Assembly (NCBI GenBank): GCA_017997855.1
Contig: JAGOEF010000065.1
Location: forward strand, 1-8,215
DNA length: 8,215 nucleotides
Direction of reading: 5' to 3'
From: Bacteroidales bacterium
Lineage (GTDB): Bacteria; Bacteroidota; Bacteroidia; Bacteroidales; ML635J-15
Made by a program: the position numbers and the translations under genes. The stretch's first letter is position 1, and every line of letters starts with the position of its first letter. This document shows positions 5,356-8,215 of this stretch, in pieces. Under the pieces are notes generated by a model. That model saw only the letters and a list, made by a program, of their open reading frames with translations, did no database searches and was not told the origin of the DNA.

Positions 5356-6066
5356 ATGCAAAAAGGCGAATTGTTATTAATTCCTAATCTGCTGGGCGAA
5401 GGCGCTCCACAAGACGCTTTATCGCCCGAAGTGTGCCGGCTGGTGTGTGAGCTGCAGTACTTTGTGGTTGAGGAAGTTCGCACTGCGCGTCGTTTTTTAA
5501 AGAAAGTCGATAAGAATATTGATATCGACAAACTGCATTTCTTCATTTTGAACGAACACTCGCAAACCGAAAACCTATCGGAATTTTTACAGCCGGCGTT
5601 ACAGGGTTTTTCTGTTGGACTTATGTCGGAAGCAGGTGTCCCCGCCATGGCAGATCCGGGAGCAGAACTGGTGGCTTTGGCTCACCGTAATCAAATTACT
5701 GTGCGTCCTCTTTCCGGTCCGTCATCGGTGCTCATGGCGCTGATAGCCTCAGGGTTGAATGGACAATGTTTTGCCTTTAACGGCTATCTTCCGGTGCAAC
5801 GCAACGAGCGAATCCAACGACTTACAGCTTTGGAACGACGGTCGGCTGCGGAGCATCAACCGCAGATTTTCATCGAAACACCCTACAGAAACATGCACCT
5901 TATCGAAGATATGCTGGCCCACCTGAAGTCAGGTACACGGGTGTGTATTGCCAGTTCAATAACCCAAGCCGACGAATTTATTGTAACACGCACGGTTCAG
6001 GAATGGAAAAAGTGTGCCATCCCCGATTTGAATAAAAAACCAACTGTTTTCATTTTACAAGCATGA
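5356..6066 (+). CDS. RsmI-like SAM-dependent (tetrapyrrole methylase fold) methyltransferase
   Basis: A 236-residue protein of the class III (TP-methylase) SAM-dependent methyltransferase fold. Conserved pieces are LLIPNLLGE (7-15), SEAGVPAMADPG (91-102, equivalent to the SDAGTPxISDPG signature of RsmI), PLSGPSSVLMALIASGL (118-134), FAFNGYLP (139-146) and FIETPYRN (172-179). RsmI 2'-O-methylates C1402 of 16S rRNA. This protein is about 50 residues shorter than typical RsmI, lacks its C-terminal region and has diverged at the N-terminus, so it is probably a paralogue whose target is unknown. I chose the ATG at 5356; a TTG two codons earlier lies inside the promoter box. The stop overlaps the next start as ATGA (6063-6066), implying translational coupling to a membrane redox protein. 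Confidence 0.87.
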   Translation: MQKGELLLIPNLLGEGAPQDALSPEVCRLVCELQYFVVEEVRTARRFLKKVDKNIDIDKLHFFILNEHSQTENLSEFLQPALQGFSVGLMSEAGVPAMADPGAELVALAHRNQITVRPLSGPSSVLMALIASGLNGQCFAFNGYLPVQRNERIQRLTALERRSAAEHQPQIFIETPYRNMHLIEDMLAHLKSGTRVCIASSITQADEFIVTRTVQEWKKCAIPDLNKKPTVFILQA

Positions 6067-7256
6067 AAAGTATATTGTTAAAGTTACCTCAGATTCTGAT
6101 TCTTCTGGCTATGTTCGTAATAATTGGGCTTGGCGAAGGTCAGTTTTTCAATAAAAGTATTGCAATTGCTAAAAAAACCGAAAAGTCCGTATCTCAAAAC
6201 AGCGACACACTGGCATTTTTACAGGCTTACTTCCCCGATCATACTTTTGCAAGTCAGACCGAAACGAATTCTATTATTGTAAAAAATAAATCCGGTGATT
6301 TTGTTGCCGAACTGCTGTGTACATCGCCTACGTGTAAAGATATTAGTGGTTTTGGAGGCGAAGTTCCTTTTATCATTGTTCTCAACAATAAAAACACCAT
6401 CGAAAAACTGATTTTGCTGCCCAACAGCGAAACGCCCGGCTGGGTAGCCGGACTCGAAGAGATGGGCTTTTTCAACTCATGGAATGGGTTAACACCCGCC
6501 GAAGCCCTGAACAAGAAAGTGGATGCTGTAACCGGTTCTACTTATACCAGCACGGCGGTAATCAACAGCATGAGCAAACGCCTGTCGGTGTATACCAGTT
6601 CGTTGGAACAAAAGAAAAGCATTGATACCAAACGTCTTCTGACCAATGGGATAGTGCTTCTGGCCATACTATTTGCATTGATAAGCTTTCTGTTTCCTGC
6701 AAAACTTAAGAAAGTGCGCTGGTTGCTGCACCTGTCGAATATTGGCATCTTTGGATTTATTGCCGGTGATTTTCTTTCGGTGGCGTTTTTCCATAATACA
6801 ATTATTCATGGTATCGATCCGGTAATAAAACTTACCTTGCTCATTGTGTGCACCTTGTCGGTGTTGCTGCCCCTCTTTACCAATAAATCGTTTTATTGCC
6901 ACTACGCATGCCCGTATGGCTCTTTACAGGATTTGGCCGGCAAAATCACCCGCAAAAAACTAAGGCTGCCACAAGGTCTTTATAAAGTATTACGCTGGGT
7001 TCCTTATGTGTATTTGTTTATTCTTCTGATACTGGTTGCCTCGGGTGTAAAGCTGGTACTCGAAGATTTTCAGCCTTTTATGGCTTTCAGCTATAAATTT
7101 GCTGCTGTATCGGCATTTGTGATGGCCGGTGGCTTTCTGGTGTTGGCTGTTTTTATGTCGAAACCCTGGTGTCTGTATTTCTGCCCAACCGGCGCTTTGT
7201 TCGAAATTCTGCGAAAACCATTATTTTTCAAAAATAAGAAGCATGTTAAAAAGTAG
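6063..7256 (+). CDS. Membrane flavo-/iron-sulfur protein: FMN-binding domain plus NosR/NapH-like Cx3CP membrane domain
   Basis: A 397-residue protein with six predicted membrane spans (about 9-22, 193-211, 221-241, 252-271, 312-329, 346-365). The positive-inside pattern puts the 23-192 domain outside the cytoplasm. That domain resembles the FMN-binding domain of RnfG/NqrC/NosR: ETPGW (123-127) and DAVTGSTYTS (154-163), matching the flavinylation pattern D-x-x-[ST]-G-x-[ST], with Thr160 as the likely FMN-bearing residue, attached by an ApbE-type transferase in known cases. Two Cx3CP motifs, CHYACP (Cys279, Cys283) and CLYFCP (Cys370, Cys374), fall on cytoplasmic loops as in NosR/NapH and should hold Fe-S. 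Extra Cys86 and Cys91 lie in the outer domain. It is much shorter than NosR and lacks C-terminal ferredoxin domains. Role inferred: electron transfer across the inner membrane. It overlaps both neighbours. Confidence 0.88.
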   Translation: MKSILLKLPQILILLAMFVIIGLGEGQFFNKSIAIAKKTEKSVSQNSDTLAFLQAYFPDHTFASQTETNSIIVKNKSGDFVAELLCTSPTCKDISGFGGEVPFIIVLNNKNTIEKLILLPNSETPGWVAGLEEMGFFNSWNGLTPAEALNKKVDAVTGSTYTSTAVINSMSKRLSVYTSSLEQKKSIDTKRLLTNGIVLLAILFALISFLFPAKLKKVRWLLHLSNIGIFGFIAGDFLSVAFFHNTIIHGIDPVIKLTLLIVCTLSVLLPLFTNKSFYCHYACPYGSLQDLAGKITRKKLRLPQGLYKVLRWVPYVYLFILLILVASGVKLVLEDFQPFMAFSYKFAAVSAFVMAGGFLVLAVFMSKPWCLYFCPTGALFEILRKPLFFKNKKHVKK

Positions 7257-7893
7257 AAATCTAATTCTCATAGTATTACTGCTTGCTATTATTAGCCTGG
7301 CAGCCGGAAATCTGGTTCAATACCGGAACCATAGAACTGATAAAAACGAAAAAAATACAAGTATGAAAAAAGACTCTGTAAGCGATGCCATTACCATCAT
7401 CCATCAGCGCAAAAGTGTGCGTCATTTTACAGGTGAAGCCGTCGATAGTGCTTCGCTGGTCGAAATTGTTAAGGCAGGAATGGCAGCTCCATCGGCCAGG
7501 AATCTGCAACCCTGGGCATTTGTTGTGGTAAACGACAGAACATTGCTCGACTCGCTATGTGCCGCCCTGCCATATGCCAAAATGCTTGAGAAAGCAGGTG
7601 CTGCCATTGTGGTATGTGGCGACATGAACAAAGCAGCTACCAACACAAAAACCGACTATTGGGTGCAAGATTGCAGTGCGGCTACGCAGAACATCCTGCT
7701 GGCCACCGAAGCACTGGGTCTTGGAGCTGTGTGGACTGCCGCATTCCCTTACGACGAACGCGTGAATCCTGTAACCAGAATCTTGTCGCTTCCCGGAAAT
7801 CTCGTTCCGCTCAATGTTATCCCAATCGGACACCCAACCGGCGAAGACCAGCCCAAAGACAAATGGAAACCCGAAAATATGATTTGGAAATAA
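7243..7893 (+). CDS. Membrane-anchored nitroreductase-family flavoprotein
   Basis: A 216-residue protein. Residues 7-24 form a hydrophobic helix, then a charged linker (25-45), then a compact nitroreductase domain. Family motifs are IHQRKSVRHF (53-62, FMN phosphate contact), MAAPSARNLQPW (80-91), the central helix around QDCSAATQNILLA (142-154), GLGAVW (159-164) and IPIGHPTGE (193-201) near the C-terminus. These enzymes bind FMN and reduce nitroaromatics, quinones or related substrates with NAD(P)H. There is no lipobox Cys, so the helix should act as an uncleaved anchor; flanking charge is ambiguous about which side the enzyme faces. An internal ATG at 7363 would give a 176-residue soluble enzyme of the usual family length. 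The ATG at 7243 overlaps the upstream gene by 14 bases, which supports the long form and coupled expression. Confidence 0.87.
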   Translation: MLKSRNLILIVLLLAIISLAAGNLVQYRNHRTDKNEKNTSMKKDSVSDAITIIHQRKSVRHFTGEAVDSASLVEIVKAGMAAPSARNLQPWAFVVVNDRTLLDSLCAALPYAKMLEKAGAAIVVCGDMNKAATNTKTDYWVQDCSAATQNILLATEALGLGAVWTAAFPYDERVNPVTRILSLPGNLVPLNVIPIGHPTGEDQPKDKWKPENMIWK

Positions 7894-7907
7894 TCTTGAC
7901 TTTTCTC

Positions 7908-7941
7908 AATTTTTATCAGCCGAAGTAAAAATTTTTGTTTT
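7908..7941 (+). terminator. Possible intrinsic terminator of the redox operon
   Basis: AATTTTTA (7908-7915) and TAAAAATT (7926-7933) form a perfect 8-base-pair stem around the loop TCAGCCGAAG, followed by TTTGTTTT. It starts 15 bases after the nitroreductase stop. Position and T tract fit a terminator, but the stem is all A/T and therefore weak. Confidence 0.45.
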
Positions 7942-7977
7942 CGAAACAGAACATTTTCTGGGGCCTGACTGAGCAAT

Positions 7978-8028
7978 TCACATTATTCCGCCTGCGTGCA
8001 AATAGCCAACTCACATTATTACAATAAT
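7978..8028. repeat. Direct and inverted repeats in the 7894-8138 intergenic region
   Basis: TCACATTATT occurs at 7978-7987 and again at 8011-8020, 33 bases apart, about three helical turns. The second copy runs into a 6-2-6 inverted repeat, ATTATT-AC-AATAAT (8015-8028). They lie 25 or more bases upstream of the candidate promoter for the last gene and could be a regulator site. The rest of the 245-base gap shows only the terminator-like hairpin and this promoter candidate. Confidence 0.3.
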
Positions 8029-8052
8029 TAACAGCTAATTCACTATCGAAAA

Positions 8053-8084
8053 TTTGGATGTAATTGTTTTAAATATTATTTTTA
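8053..8084 (+). promoter_or_regulatory. Candidate promoter for the right-edge gene
   Basis: TTTG (8053-8056) is separated by 20 bases from TATTTTTA (8077-8084), which matches 7 of 8 positions of TAnnTTTG. Spacing is as expected for a Bacteroidota -33/-7 pair. It predicts an A/T-rich leader of about 50 bases before the ATG at 8139. Confidence 0.4.
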
Positions 8085-8138
8085 GGCAATTAAATTAATT
8101 TTTTTGAACTCTTATACACTAACTTAAAAACAAACACT

Positions 8139-8215
8139 ATGGAAGAACAAACAACTCAAGTAGCTGAACAACCTGTTGTAAAAGCGAAGAATGGTCTCGG
8201 ACTTGCCGGATTTAT
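8139..8215 (+). CDS. Hypothetical protein, N-terminal fragment (runs off the right edge)
   Basis: Twenty-five complete codons are visible from an ATG at 8139. The first 17 residues are hydrophilic and rich in Glu, Gln and Thr. They are followed by KNGLGLAGF, the start of a hydrophobic stretch. A short polar N-terminus followed by NGLGLAGF is common in small Bacteroidota membrane proteins of the DUF4190 type, but too little is visible to assign a family. The start is preceded by an A-rich leader with no Shine-Dalgarno, normal for this phylum. Confidence 0.6.
   Translation, partial: MEEQTTQVAEQPVVKAKNGLGLAGF

Noticed and set aside
5337..5648. A 103-codon minus-strand frame opposite the methyltransferase
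   Set aside because: Low-complexity Ser/Lys-rich translation without a domain, antisense to the conserved SAM methyltransferase.
7129..7242. N-terminal extension of the nitroreductase by 38 residues
   Set aside because: It lies wholly inside the preceding membrane-protein gene in another frame, and the ATG at 7243 begins a well-formed membrane anchor.
1..8215. CRISPR arrays, tRNA or rRNA genes, insertion sequences, or integrase-type attachment sites
   Set aside because: I looked for regularly spaced repeats, cloverleaf-like segments, transposase frames with terminal inverted repeats and target-site duplications and found none. The AT-rich toxin-antitoxin pocket has no visible mobile-element ends.

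Overview
The window looks like a chromosomal segment from a member of the Bacteroidota, probably Bacteroidales or Marinilabiliales. Evidence: a type IX secretion (Por) C-terminal sorting domain on a secreted enzyme, several promoters of the Bacteroidota TAnnTTTG type, start codons without Shine-Dalgarno sequences, and protein families typical of that phylum. No rRNA, tRNA, CRISPR array, transposase or phage gene is visible. No gene-free stretch exceeds 300 bases; the longest is 245 bases (7894-8138).

Layout. (1) 1-526, minus: the N-terminal part of a secreted protein with a signal peptide and an acidic calcium-binding-like motif, running off the left edge. (2) 527-1455: an AT-rich island with a divergent promoter region and a complete MntA/HepT-type (MNT/HEPN) toxin-antitoxin pair, then a small hairpin. 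(3) 1456-1683, plus: a 71-75 residue single-span membrane protein with a Cys-rich tail, overlapping convergently with the next gene. (4) 1673-3178, minus: a secreted Ntn-hydrolase-like protein (peptidase C45 / acyltransferase type) with a T9SS tail and a TTG start. (5) 3249-5266, minus: a two-gene operon of a PhnP-like metallo-beta-lactamase-fold hydrolase followed by an exported C1B (bleomycin-hydrolase-like) cysteine peptidase, closed by a strong hairpin terminator at 3214-3241. (6) 5356-7893, plus: three overlapping genes for an RsmI-like SAM methyltransferase, a six-span membrane protein with a covalent-FMN-type domain and two Cx3CP motifs, and a membrane-anchored nitroreductase. (7) 8139-8215, plus: the first 25 codons of another protein.

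The most interesting part is the 5356-7893 operon. Topology predicted by eye puts the Cys motifs of the middle protein on the cytoplasmic side and its flavin domain outside. The next gene encodes a nitroreductase with an N-terminal membrane anchor. This reads as a possible minimal electron-transfer chain across the inner membrane, from an unknown cytoplasmic donor through Fe-S and covalent FMN to a tethered flavoreductase. The families are recognisable; their connection is inference. A second theme is promoter placement: at 715 and 5356 the TAnnTTTG box ends only 5 or 3 bases before the ATG, which predicts leaderless mRNAs.
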